From contig NZ_JAIUCY010000008.1 of assembly GCF_020179755.1 (NCBI RefSeq), forward strand, positions 152,788 to 216,787: a stretch of 64,000 nt of DNA, read 5' to 3'. The notes below the pieces were generated by a model. It searched no databases. It was not told where the DNA came from and saw nothing but the letters and a program-made list of their open reading frames with translations. Position 1 is the first letter of the stretch. Each line of letters begins with the position of its first letter. Of the stretch, positions 52,435-61,081 are shown one piece after another. The stretch is from Herbaspirillum sp. alder98 (GTDB taxonomy: Bacteria; Pseudomonadota; Gammaproteobacteria; Burkholderiales; Burkholderiaceae_D). Made by a program: the position numbers and the translations under genes.

Positions 52435-53193
52435 ATGCAAATAGAAAACCAGGTATTCATCGTCACCGGCGGCGCTTCGGGCCTGGGCGCCGGCACGGCC
52501 AGGATGATCCGGCGCGCAGGCGGCAAGGTGGTGATCGCCGACCGCGACGCGCTCAAGGGCGAGGCGCTGGCAAAGGAGCTGAATCAGACATTCGTGCAGT
52601 GCGACGTATCGTCGGAGTCGGATGGCATGGCGGTAGTGGCCGCCGCTGAGGCGGTCGGCCCGGTGCGCGGCCTGATCAATTGCGCCGGCATTGCCGGACC
52701 CGAGAGAATCCTCGGCAAGAACGGACCGCACGGGTTGGAGAGCTTTCGCAAGATCGTCACCGTCAACCTCATCGGCACGTTCAACATGACGCGGCTGGCA
52801 GCCGAGGCCATGAGCCGCAATGAACCGACCGCCTCCGGAGAACGTGGCATCATCGTCAGCACCGCCTCGGTGGCCGCCTACGATGGCCAGATCGGCCAGG
52901 CCGCCTATGCCGCATCCAAGGCCGGTATTGCCGGCCTGACCTTGCCGATGGCGCGCGACCTGGCGCGCAGTGCGATTCGCTGCATGACCATCGCCCCCGG
53001 CATCTTTGCCACGCCGCTGCTGATGGAGCTGTCGGAGGAGGTGCGCCAGAGCCTGGCGGCTTCGGTGCCGTTTCCGTCGCGCCTGGGCACGGCCGAGGAC
53101 TTCGCCTCGCTGGTGCAGCAGATCATCATCAACGAGATGCTCAACGGCGAAGTCATTCGTCTGGATGGCGCGATCCGGATGGCCCCTAAATAA
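52435..53193 (+). CDS. SDR family dehydrogenase, 3-hydroxyacyl-CoA dehydrogenase type-2-like
   Basis: 252 residues. NAD motif TGGASGLGAGT at residues 10-20, catalytic Ser in STASVAAYDGQIGQAAYAASKAG with YAASK. The pattern of FNMTRLAAEAM, GIIVSTASVAAYDGQIGQ and FPSRLGTAEDFASLVQQII closely follows human HSD17B10-like 3-hydroxyacyl-CoA dehydrogenases. In this operon it probably oxidises the 3-hydroxyacyl-CoA made by the crotonase domain, standing in for the degenerate dehydrogenase half of the fusion protein. That is an inference from context. It is followed by a GC-rich hairpin. Confidence 0.88.
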   Translation: MQIENQVFIVTGGASGLGAGTARMIRRAGGKVVIADRDALKGEALAKELNQTFVQCDVSSESDGMAVVAAAEAVGPVRGLINCAGIAGPERILGKNGPHGLESFRKIVTVNLIGTFNMTRLAAEAMSRNEPTASGERGIIVSTASVAAYDGQIGQAAYAASKAGIAGLTLPMARDLARSAIRCMTIAPGIFATPLLMELSEEVRQSLAASVPFPSRLGTAEDFASLVQQIIINEMLNGEVIRLDGAIRMAPK

Positions 53194-53202
53194 CGGCGCA
53201 AG

Positions 53203-53227
53203 CCGGGCCGCAGCAGGCGCGGTCCGG
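53203..53227 (+). terminator. Possible terminator hairpin after the SDR gene
   Basis: CCGGGCCGC and GCGGTCCGG pair over 9 bp with one G-T pair. No T-run follows, so this is tentative. Confidence 0.4.
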
Positions 53228-53374
53228 GGCGCTGACACGGTCGCGATGTGTTAACATAACGCGCGAGACGCCCGGCGAAAAACGAGGTGATCCCGGTACG
53301 ACAGGAACGTCGATCCGGCATTGCCTCGCCGGTCTTGCACCAATTACAGGCAGCGCACAATACGGAAGCGATAG

Positions 53375-54007
53375 ATGGCGAGAATGAAAGGGACGCGCTG
53401 GCAGGGAGAAGTCAGCTCGGTCGAAGAACAGCATCAACATAAACGGCAGATCGTGTTGCGGGAGGCTGGCCGCCAGTTCAGCGCCAACGGTTTCCATAAC
53501 ACGTCCCTGGACCAGATCGCCGCCGAGCTTGGCGTGACCAAGACCTCGGTCTATCACTATTTCAAGAACAAGAACGAGATCCTGCTGGCTTGTTTCGACG
53601 TCGGTTTCACGCTGACCGAGCAGGCGCTGGACGCCGCCGCCGAAGCCGGTGGCTCGGGGCTGGACCAGGTGCACCGTTTTGTATTGGTCTATTCCGAAAC
53701 CATCCTGGCCGAACTGGGCGCCTGCGCCGCGTCGCTCGAACTGAAGTCGGTTCCGGCCAGTGAGCTGGAAGCCATCATCGAGCGCAAGCGGCTGTTCGAC
53801 AAGCGCCTGCGCGCCATTGTCGCCGCCGGCATCGAGGACGGCAGCATTGCGCAGATTTCACCGTTGATCGCCGTCAACTGGGTGATGGCGGCCACCAACA
53901 ATCTGCCGCGCTGGTTCCAGCCGGAGCGCGAATTGTCGGCCCACGATGTCGCATTGAGTTATGCCGACATGGCGCGGCGCATGTTGACCTCCGGCAAGCA
54001 GGCCTGA
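53375..54007 (+). CDS. TetR/AcrR family transcriptional regulator
   Basis: 210 residues. The N-terminal HTH (KRQIVLREAGRQFSANGFHNTSLDQIAAELGVTKTSVYHYFKNKNEILLACF) is typical TetR. The C-terminal domain (TEQALDAAAEAGGSGLDQVHRFVLVYSETILAELG) resembles regulators of acyl-CoA degradation that respond to acyl-CoA esters. It lies between the rightward thiolase operon and the leftward aldehyde dehydrogenase gene, so it probably represses this locus. The palindrome at 49356-49375 is a candidate operator; no matching copy was found directly before its own gene. Confidence 0.88.
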   Translation: MARMKGTRWQGEVSSVEEQHQHKRQIVLREAGRQFSANGFHNTSLDQIAAELGVTKTSVYHYFKNKNEILLACFDVGFTLTEQALDAAAEAGGSGLDQVHRFVLVYSETILAELGACAASLELKSVPASELEAIIERKRLFDKRLRAIVAAGIEDGSIAQISPLIAVNWVMAATNNLPRWFQPERELSAHDVALSYADMARRMLTSGKQA

Positions 54008-54053
54008 TCGATTACGGTCAGTACCGTTGCCGGTCAGCGCCTATTCTCAGCGA

Positions 54054-55508
54054 TCAGATTCCCCCCATGCACAGGTATTTCACGACCAGGTAGTCGTCGA
54101 TGCCGTAGTGCGAGCCTTCGCGGCCCAGGCCGGACTGCTTGACGCCGCCGAAAGGCGCCACTTCATTCGAGATGGCGCCGGTATTGATTCCCACCATGCC
54201 GCTTTCCAGTGCTTCGGCGACGCGCCAGACGCGGCCGATGTCGCGCGAGTAAAAATAACTCGCCAGGCCGGACTCGGTATCGTTGGCCAGCGCCAGCACC
54301 TCGTCCTCGGTATGGAAGCGAAATAGCGGCGCCATCGGGCCGAAGGTCTCTTCCTGTGCCACCAGCATGTCGGCGGTGGCGCCGGTGATCACGGTCGGCT
54401 CGAAGAATCCATGGCCCAGCGCATGGCGCTTGCCGCCCGTGATGACCTGGCCACCCCGGGCGAGCGCATCGGCGACATGCGCCTCGACCTTGCGCACGGC
54501 TTTTTCATCGATCAACGGGCCTTGCGTCACACCGGGCTCGATTCCGTTACCCACCTTCAGGGTGGCGACCTTCGCCGCCAGCTTTCCGGCGAACCGGTCA
54601 TAGACGCCGTCCTGCACATACAGGCGATTGGCGCAGACGCAGGTTTGCCCGGCGTTGCGAAACTTGGAGAGGAGGGCGCCTTCCACGGCGGCATCCAGGT
54701 CGGCATCGTCGAACACGATGAAGGGCGCATTGCCGCCCAGCTCCAGCGACAGTTTCTTGACGGTCGGGGCGCACTGCTGCATCAGCAGGCGACCGGTGGC
54801 GGTCGAGCCGGTAAATGACAATTTACGGACCAGCGCGTTGCCGGTCATCTCGGCACCGATGGCGCGGGGGTCGCCGGTGACCACGCTCAGCACCCCGCGC
54901 GGCACGCCGGCGCGTTCTGCCAGTAGCGCCAGCGCCAGCGCCGAGAAGGGCGTCGATTCGGCCGGTTTGATGACCATCGGGCAACCTGCCGCCAGCGCCG
55001 CGCCGGCCTTGCGGGTAATCATCGCCGCCGGGAAATTCCATGGCGTGATGGCCGCGCAGATTCCGATCGGTTCCTTGGTCACCACAATTCGGCTGCTGGC
55101 AGCGGGCGAGGGAATGACGTCGCCGTAGGTGCGCTTGGCCTCTTCGGCAAACCATTCGATGAACGATGCGGCGTACGCGATTTCGCCACGCGCCTCGGCC
55201 AAGGGCTTGCCCTGCTCGGTGGTCATGATCAGTGCCAGGTCGTCGGCATTGGCCAGTATCAGGTCGTGCCACTTGCGCAGCACGACGCTGCGCTCCTTGG
55301 CGGTGCGACCGCGCCATGCGCCCCAGGCCCGCTGCGCGGCAGCAATGGCGCGACCGGTTTCGGTGCCGCCCATGTGCGGCACGGTGCCGAGCAATTCGCC
55401 GTTGGCGGGGTTGTGGACATCGAAGGTCTGGCCGTTGTCGGCATCGACCCAATGGCCGTCGATGAAGGCTTGTTGGCGCAGCAGGGCGTGATCTGTCAGG
55501 GGCAGCAT
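54054..55508 (-). CDS. Succinate-semialdehyde dehydrogenase-like aldehyde dehydrogenase
   Basis: 484 residues of the ALDH superfamily. The general base Glu is in LSLELGGNAPFIVFDDADLD and the nucleophile Cys in KFRNAGQTCVCANRLYV, with PWNFPAAMITRKAGAAL and ETFGPMAPLFRF. This is the GabD pattern for oxidation of succinate semialdehyde or similar short aldehydes with NAD(P)+. The start at MLPLTDHALLRQQAFIDGHWV fits the family. It shares the locus with an iron alcohol dehydrogenase, which suggests a hydroxyacid to semialdehyde to diacid step, for example 4-hydroxybutyrate to succinate. This pairing is inference. Confidence 0.85.
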   Translation of the reverse strand: MLPLTDHALLRQQAFIDGHWVDADNGQTFDVHNPANGELLGTVPHMGGTETGRAIAAAQRAWGAWRGRTAKERSVVLRKWHDLILANADDLALIMTTEQGKPLAEARGEIAYAASFIEWFAEEAKRTYGDVIPSPAASSRIVVTKEPIGICAAITPWNFPAAMITRKAGAALAAGCPMVIKPAESTPFSALALALLAERAGVPRGVLSVVTGDPRAIGAEMTGNALVRKLSFTGSTATGRLLMQQCAPTVKKLSLELGGNAPFIVFDDADLDAAVEGALLSKFRNAGQTCVCANRLYVQDGVYDRFAGKLAAKVATLKVGNGIEPGVTQGPLIDEKAVRKVEAHVADALARGGQVITGGKRHALGHGFFEPTVITGATADMLVAQEETFGPMAPLFRFHTEDEVLALANDTESGLASYFYSRDIGRVWRVAEALESGMVGINTGAISNEVAPFGGVKQSGLGREGSHYGIDDYLVVKYLCMGGI

Positions 55509-55557
55509 GGTCACTGTTGGTAAGGGGGAGCGAAAAAACGGGGAATGGCGGATGCCG

Positions 55558-56448
55558 TCAGGCCGGCGCAACCAGGGCTACGCCATGCGAGATGGCCAAT
55601 TGCCCGCTGCGCTGCTGGACGGCAAAGGCGATGCTGCCGTCATCGGTGCGGGCATGTTCTAGGACCAGGCCCGGATCGGACCCGACCATGCCCGAGAAAC
55701 GTCCGCCGAAACGCTTGATGCGGCTCGGATCGCCGTCGGCATGACTGCGGGTGATTGCCAGGCAGGCCGCAGACCAGGTCCAGGTGCCGTGCAGGATGAT
55801 CTGGTCCAGGCCGGCGGCCACGGCGGCGGCGCGTTCGGTATGAATCGGACTCCAGATGCCGCTGCATTCGGTATAGAGGTGACCGGTGCCGGGCGTGACG
55901 GCAATCGGCGTATGTTCGATGGCGCCGGCATCAACGCCGGCGTGCGCACGCAGTCGTGGCGCCGCTTGTCCGCCGGGGGCGGCGACCGACAGTCCGCGAT
56001 AGAGCGAGCCATACCAGCTTTCGGCCACCGGTTGTCCAGTCACCGCATCATTGGTCGCGATGTGGCAGGTGACCAGCGCGCCGCTGGGCAGCTGCGCCAT
56101 GTGCACGATACTCAGCACCGACTCCAGGGTTTGCCCGGCGCGCATCGGCTGATGGAAGACACTGTCCTGAAACGCATGGATCCAGACACTCAGCAGGCGT
56201 TCGGGCACCATGCCGATGGCATGCAGATAGACCGGATCGAACAGCAGTGGCGACTCGATCGCGCAGATGAACCCGGGCGTGGCAATCAAGCCGCCAGGTT
56301 GCAGATCGTCGTAATAGACGTCGTCGACGGCGCCGATTGATGCCGCATAGGCCAGCACGCGGCGCTTGGTGACGATGGTAGTGGCGCGCACGACTGCGCG
56401 TCCCAGCATGTCGCCGCGCAGGCGGTCGATAGAAGGCATGGATGACAC
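55558..56448 (-). CDS. MaoC-like double hotdog protein, altered active-site motif
   Basis: 296 residues with an N-terminal dehydratase-like hotdog and a C-terminal MaoC hotdog. The hydratase-2 motif (usual form SGDxNPIH) reads CSGIWSPIHTERAAAVAAGLDQIILHG, so the catalytic Asp is Ile while the His is kept. Similar GIW variants occur in some acyl dehydratases, so activity may be changed rather than lost. The GTG start lies three bases after the ligase stop, with AGGGGA upstream. It may hydrate an enoyl-CoA made from the acid activated by the ligase. Confidence 0.8.
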   Translation of the reverse strand: MSSMPSIDRLRGDMLGRAVVRATTIVTKRRVLAYAASIGAVDDVYYDDLQPGGLIATPGFICAIESPLLFDPVYLHAIGMVPERLLSVWIHAFQDSVFHQPMRAGQTLESVLSIVHMAQLPSGALVTCHIATNDAVTGQPVAESWYGSLYRGLSVAAPGGQAAPRLRAHAGVDAGAIEHTPIAVTPGTGHLYTECSGIWSPIHTERAAAVAAGLDQIILHGTWTWSAACLAITRSHADGDPSRIKRFGGRFSGMVGSDPGLVLEHARTDDGSIAFAVQQRSGQLAISHGVALVAPA

Positions 56449-56451
56449 GGC

Positions 56452-58092
56452 TTATCCCCTGAGCGAATCACGCTTGACCGAAAAACCGGCGCCTTCGCGG
56501 TCCCATGCGGTCGCCTGCAGCGCCTGCGAACGCAGTACGTGCTTTTCGACCTTGGCGGTGGCGGTCTTGGGCAGTTCGGCGAGATGGTGAATGTAGCGCG
56601 GCACCATGAAGTAGGGCAGGCGGCCTTGCAGGAACGTCAATAAGGTTTCGTTGCAGATGGCGTGGCCGGGTTTGGGCACCACCACGGCCAGCACGTCTTC
56701 TTCGCCGAGGTCGCTGGGCACGCCGATGACGGCCGCTTCGAAGATGCCGGGAAACGCCAGCACTTCGGCTTCCACTTCGAACGAAGAGATGTTCTCGCCG
56801 CGACGGCGAATCGAATCCTTGACCCGGTCGACGAAGAAATAGTTGCCTTCGGCGTCGACCCGCATGACATCGCCGGTGTGAAACCAGCCGTTGCGCCAGG
56901 CGCTGGCGGTGGCTTCCGGATTCTTGTAATACCCATGCGACATGGTCCACGGCAGGTCGCTGCGCAATATCAGTTCGCCGGGGCTGCCCAGCGCAACTTC
57001 GCAGTCGTTCCTGTCGACCAGTCGCGCCTGTATGCCAGGGCGTACCTGCCCGCACGAGCCGCGCACGACCGGATTGTCTTCCGAGCGCAGCGGACAGGAC
57101 ACTTCGCTCATGTTGAAAACCGTATAGACATTGAAGCCGAAGCGCGCCGACATGGCCGGGGCATCGAGTTCCAGCGGCACCACCATCACCCGGCGCAGTA
57201 AATGATCGCGGTCGCTTTCCTTCTCGGGCGAACGCATCAGGAAACCCGCCATCGAACCGAGCAGGATGCAGCAGGTCGCGCCCAGCGACTTGCTGGTCTG
57301 CAGGAAGGTGTCAGTCTTGAACGGACCCATCACGGCAATCGATGCGTTGCGCGCCAGGGCGCCATAGACCACCAGCGTGGCAGCGACATGGAACAAGGGA
57401 ATATTGACCAGGTAACGGTCATCGGGCCCGACGCCGTAACAGCATTCATACCCCATCGAATACAGATGATGGTAAGTCGACAGCACGCCCTTGGAGGGGC
57501 CCGTGGTGCCCGAGGTATAACAGATCGCCTGCACGTTCCATGGCTTCAGTCCGGCCACCGGCAATGCCGGATCGGGCGCGCATTCCAGCTGGTCGAGCGA
57601 ACGCAGTTCCAGGCCTGCGGCCGCGAAGCGGGCGGCGTCGCTGGCCGCCTTGCCGGCTTCGGTGTAGACAATCGCGAGCTTGCTCAGGTTGCCCAGTTCC
57701 AGCAGTCGATCCGCCAGGTCGGGGTGGCACAGCATGACCCGGGCATCTGAGTTGCCGATGACATGTTCCAGCACGCCACCCTTATAGGCAGTGTTGATCG
57801 ACACGCAAACGGCACCGACCGCATTGAGCGAAAACCAGGTATTGAGCGCCAGCTTGCCGTTCGGCATCCACACCAGCACCTTGTCATCCAGCCCGATGCC
57901 CGCCTGTTGCAGGCCCGCGCCCATGGCGCGCATGCGATCCAGCGCCTGCCGGTTGGTCCAGCTGCTCAGATCGTCGAAGACCACCCAGGTCTGATCGGGT
58001 TGCCGTTCTGCGCGGCGCTGCAGCATGTAAGGCAGGACACATTCGTCGTCGGCCGGAATGCGGGTCGCTTCAGCAGGAGTAATGCCATCCAT
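56452..58092 (-). CDS. AMP-forming acyl-CoA ligase, CaiC-like
   Basis: 546 residues. AMP-binding motif YTSGTTGPSKGV, then GYYKNPEATASAWRNGWFHTGDVMRVDAEGNYFFVDRVKDSIRRRGENISSFEVEAEV, which is the hinge region typical of crotonobetaine/carnitine-CoA ligases, and the C-terminal catalytic Lys segment LPKTATAKVEKHVLR. It activates a carboxylic acid with ATP and CoA. The start at MDGITPAEATRIP was chosen because the 18 residues before it do not resemble the family. It is followed at 3 bp by the MaoC-like gene. The substrate cannot be read from the sequence. Confidence 0.88.
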   Translation of the reverse strand: MDGITPAEATRIPADDECVLPYMLQRRAERQPDQTWVVFDDLSSWTNRQALDRMRAMGAGLQQAGIGLDDKVLVWMPNGKLALNTWFSLNAVGAVCVSINTAYKGGVLEHVIGNSDARVMLCHPDLADRLLELGNLSKLAIVYTEAGKAASDAARFAAAGLELRSLDQLECAPDPALPVAGLKPWNVQAICYTSGTTGPSKGVLSTYHHLYSMGYECCYGVGPDDRYLVNIPLFHVAATLVVYGALARNASIAVMGPFKTDTFLQTSKSLGATCCILLGSMAGFLMRSPEKESDRDHLLRRVMVVPLELDAPAMSARFGFNVYTVFNMSEVSCPLRSEDNPVVRGSCGQVRPGIQARLVDRNDCEVALGSPGELILRSDLPWTMSHGYYKNPEATASAWRNGWFHTGDVMRVDAEGNYFFVDRVKDSIRRRGENISSFEVEAEVLAFPGIFEAAVIGVPSDLGEEDVLAVVVPKPGHAICNETLLTFLQGRLPYFMVPRYIHHLAELPKTATAKVEKHVLRSQALQATAWDREGAGFSVKRDSLRG

Positions 58093-58230
58093 TGTCTCGT
58101 CTCTCTCTATCTTCGCCGGTGTCGCCAGGACCCGGCTGCCAGTCAACGCCGATGGTTATTGTTGATGTCGTCAGCCCCTGGCCGGCAGCATACATGTACC
58201 TGACGAGGGGCTGGCGGTTCGGCGAATTGC

Positions 58231-59436
58231 TTATTGTTTGATATAGGAACAGCCGCCTTCCTTGAGCGACTTGTAGGCATCTGTCCCGGGCGTGGTGCTG
58301 ACCAGTTTATATAAGTCCCAGGGCCCCTTCGATTCAGCCGGGGTCTTGGTCTGGAACAGGTGGACGTCACGCAGCACGCGTCCGTCTTCCCGCACCTTCA
58401 CATTCTTGCCCATGGCGTCGTTGACCGGCAGCGCCCGTATTTTATCGGCAACCACTTTCGGATCGTCGGTCTTGGCCTCTGCCGTGGCCTTCAGAAAGTG
58501 CAACACGGCGCTGTAGACACCGATCTGCGTCATGGTCGGCATCTTGTTGGTTTCCTTGAAGAAGCGCGCCGACCAGGCGCGTGTCTCGGGATTCAGGTCC
58601 CAATAGAACGGGTCGGCCAGCAGCAGGCCCTGCGCGGTCTTGAGGCCGAGGGTGAAGACATCGGTCAGGTAGATCACCGGCACCGCCAGGCGCTGGCCGC
58701 CGGCGACCAGTCCGAAGTCGCGCGCTGCCTTGATGACCGTGATGGTATCGCCACCGGCGGTGGCGACGCCGACGATCTTGGCCTTCGACGCCTGCGCCTG
58801 CAAGACGAAACTGGAGGCGTCGGCGCTGTTGATGTTCATCTTGGTCGAGCCGATCACCTTGCCGCCGGCGGCCGTGACGGCAGCGGTGGTGTCGCGCTGC
58901 ACTGCCTGCCCGAAGTTATAGTCGGCCGCAATGAAGAACCAGGTGTCGCCGCCATTGGCGACTACCGCCGAACCGACCGTCTTGCCCAGCGAGTAACTGT
59001 CGTAGGCCCAGTGGAATCCGGTCGGCGAACATTGGGCGCCGGTCAGGTCCGAACTGGCGGCGCTGGTCACGATGTCGATCTTGCCGGTGCTGCGCGACAC
59101 CGTGCGCACCGCATTGGCCACGGCCGAATTGCCGAGCCCGGTGATCAGCTTGACGTCATCCTTCTGATACCACTCGCGCGCTCGCGATGAGGCGACATCG
59201 GCCTTGTTCAGGTGGTCCGCGCTCAGCAGTTCGATGGGGCGGCCCAGCACCTTGCCACCGAAATCATCGATGGCGAATTGCGCCGCCACTACCGAGCCGC
59301 GCCCGGTGATATCGGAATACAGGCCGGACATGTCTTCCAGCACGCCGATGCGAAACGGTTCGGCAGCATAGGCGCCGGCGGAAAACATCAGGGCGGCAGC
59401 GGTCGCAATGCGCGTCAGCATTTTGTTATTTTTCAA
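58231..59436 (-). CDS. Branched-chain-type ABC transporter substrate-binding protein, acid locus
   Basis: 401 residues with a signal peptide (MKNNKMLTRIATAAALMFSAGAYAAE). The body (FRIGVLEDMSGLYSDITGRGSVVAAQFAIDDFGGKVLGRPIELLSADHLNKADVASSRAREW) is the LivJ-type fold often linked to aromatic or hydroxy acid uptake. The TTG start at 59436 is favoured by AGGAGA just upstream; the ATG 15 bp later would be too far from it. Its partners (two ATPases and a permease) are on the opposite strand at 62288-64000, an unusual split. No substrate can be assigned. Confidence 0.88.
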   Translation of the reverse strand: MKNNKMLTRIATAAALMFSAGAYAAEPFRIGVLEDMSGLYSDITGRGSVVAAQFAIDDFGGKVLGRPIELLSADHLNKADVASSRAREWYQKDDVKLITGLGNSAVANAVRTVSRSTGKIDIVTSAASSDLTGAQCSPTGFHWAYDSYSLGKTVGSAVVANGGDTWFFIAADYNFGQAVQRDTTAAVTAAGGKVIGSTKMNINSADASSFVLQAQASKAKIVGVATAGGDTITVIKAARDFGLVAGGQRLAVPVIYLTDVFTLGLKTAQGLLLADPFYWDLNPETRAWSARFFKETNKMPTMTQIGVYSAVLHFLKATAEAKTDDPKVVADKIRALPVNDAMGKNVKVREDGRVLRDVHLFQTKTPAESKGPWDLYKLVSTTPGTDAYKSLKEGGCSYIKQ

Positions 59437-59808
59437 GCTTGTCTCCTAAGAAAAGGATGATGGGAAATCTTGATGATTTCTTGTTTTTGTTTTGCCGTAA
59501 TCAACTCGCGCCGAAACCGGGAAAGGCGACTAAAACAGTCGTTTCGATCTGAATTTGAATCTATATTAACATGACAGATTTTGAAGTCAATTATTAAAAA
59601 TAGACACTGATAAAATTTTTTATAAGGCCTGGAAGTCTTTTGCAGACTGGTGTTGCGCGCTATATGAAAATTTAGTTGAATATAAAGTATATCAATTACC
59701 TATTAATTCAAATATAGTAATTAATATTCAAATAGTGCGGTGGCGATGCGATTCTCACCGCACAAAAATTCCGCTTCGCAGGCATTGCGATCAACAATGG
59801 AGACATGC
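59437..59808. other. AT-rich divergent control region of the acid locus
   Basis: 372 bp, markedly AT-rich between 59540 and 59740. It contains GAATTTGAAT at 59551-59560, shared with the palindrome at 49356-49375, and two ATTCAAATA copies exactly 20 bp apart (59706 and 59726). It should hold the promoters of both divergent operons. Confidence 0.55.
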
Positions 59809-60579
59809 ATGACCGCCTATGAACACGTCCTGGTAGAAAAAAACGGCCCGGTGGGAATCATTACGCTCAATCGTCCCCGTGCGCTCAATGCGCTCAATGA
59901 CAAATTGATCGACGAAATGGTGCACGCTTTTGATACGCTGGAATCCGATGACGCGGTACGCTGCCTGATCCTGACCGGCGGTGACAAGGTATTCGCGGCG
60001 GGCGCCGATGTCTTCGAAATGCTGGACAAGACTTATATCGATGCCTATCGTGACAATTTTGTCGCCCAGGACTGGGAGCGCATTTCGCGCTGCCGCAAGC
60101 CGGTCATTGCGGCGGTGGCGGGCAAGGTGCTGGGTGGCGGCTGCGAGCTGGCGATGATGTGCGACTTCATCCTGGCGGCCGAGAATGCCTCTTTCGGCGT
60201 GCCGGAGATCACTGTCGGGACGATCGGCGGCATTCAGCGCCTGACGCGATTCATCGGCAAGTCGAAAGCCATGGAGATGATATTGAGCGGTTCCCAGATC
60301 GATGCGGTCACGGCCGAGCGTGCCGGCCTGGTGGTGCGTGTGGTGCCGGCGGCGGCATTGATGGATGAAGCACTGGCTTGCGCCAGGCGTATCGCCGCCA
60401 TGTCGTTGCCGATCGTAATGATGGCCAAGGAGTGCGCCAATCGCGCCTATGAAAGCACGCTGGCTGAAGGGCTTAATTTCGAACGCCGGGTGTTTCATGC
60501 AACATTTGCCACCGAGGACCGTCGCGAAGGCATGCAGGCCTTTTGCGAACGCCGTGCGCCGGTGTTTCGGGATCGCTGA
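59809..60579 (+). CDS. Enoyl-CoA hydratase
   Basis: 256 residues of the crotonase fold. Oxyanion-hole segments FAAGADVFEML and VAGKVLGGGCELAMMCD; the two catalytic Glu are in GGGCELAMM and FGVPEITVGTIGG. It hydrates 2-enoyl-CoA in a beta-oxidation-like step. The ATG at 59809 has TGGAGA six bases upstream and was preferred over the ATG at 59797. It is first in a rightward operon with thioesterase, iron alcohol dehydrogenase and importer genes, and is a second hydratase next to the crotonase fusion at 49502. Confidence 0.9.
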   Translation: MTAYEHVLVEKNGPVGIITLNRPRALNALNDKLIDEMVHAFDTLESDDAVRCLILTGGDKVFAAGADVFEMLDKTYIDAYRDNFVAQDWERISRCRKPVIAAVAGKVLGGGCELAMMCDFILAAENASFGVPEITVGTIGGIQRLTRFIGKSKAMEMILSGSQIDAVTAERAGLVVRVVPAAALMDEALACARRIAAMSLPIVMMAKECANRAYESTLAEGLNFERRVFHATFATEDRREGMQAFCERRAPVFRDR

Positions 60580-60601
60580 ACTTTCGTTGAAGGAGCAATT
60601 G

Positions 60602-61060
60602 ATGACGCAGCAAGCTACAGTCGGGCGTGACACCCCGCGCTCGGCGTTTCCGTGTTTCGTGACCCTGGCGACGCGCTGGATGGACAACGACATCTATGGT
60701 CACGTCAACAACGTGCATTACTACAGTTACTTCGATACCGCCGTGAACGGCTTCCTGGTCGAAAAGGGCGTGCTCGATATTCACCATGGCGAGATCGTGG
60801 CGTTCGTGGTGGAGACCGGTTGCACGTATTTCGGTCCGGTGGCTTTTCCCGATACCGTCTCGATTGGTTTCAGGGTGATCAAGATCGGCAACTCCAGCGT
60901 GCGGTATCAGTTGGCGTTGTATCGTAACGAGGATCCGTTGCCTGCCGCTGCGGGTCATTTCACCCATGTCTATGTAGAACGGGCCAGCGGGCGTCCCTGC
61001 CTGGTGCCGGATGCCGTACGCGAAGTGCTGGCCGGCGCCGTGGCGCCTGAAGCGCTTTAA
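60602..61060 (+). CDS. Acyl-CoA thioesterase, 4-hydroxybenzoyl-CoA thioesterase-like hotdog protein
   Basis: 152 residues with the hotdog helix motif RWMDNDIYGHVNNVHYYSYFDTAVNGF. The Asp before the helix is the catalytic residue in 4-hydroxybenzoyl-CoA thioesterases of the YbgC type. Later strands read ETGCTYFGPVAFPDTVSIGFRVIKIGNSSVRYQLALY. It hydrolyses an acyl-CoA to free acid, perhaps releasing CoA from a pathway end product or a dead-end ester. AAGGAG lies before the ATG, 22 bp after the hydratase stop. Confidence 0.85.
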   Translation: MTQQATVGRDTPRSAFPCFVTLATRWMDNDIYGHVNNVHYYSYFDTAVNGFLVEKGVLDIHHGEIVAFVVETGCTYFGPVAFPDTVSIGFRVIKIGNSSVRYQLALYRNEDPLPAAAGHFTHVYVERASGRPCLVPDAVREVLAGAVAPEAL

Positions 61061-61081
61061 TCTTTTGTTGTCGAGGACACC

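Noticed and set aside
58166..58211. Inverted repeat CAGCCCCT...AGGGGCTG after the binding protein gene as terminator
   Set aside because: The loop is about 30 bases and no T-run follows, so a terminator cannot be supported.
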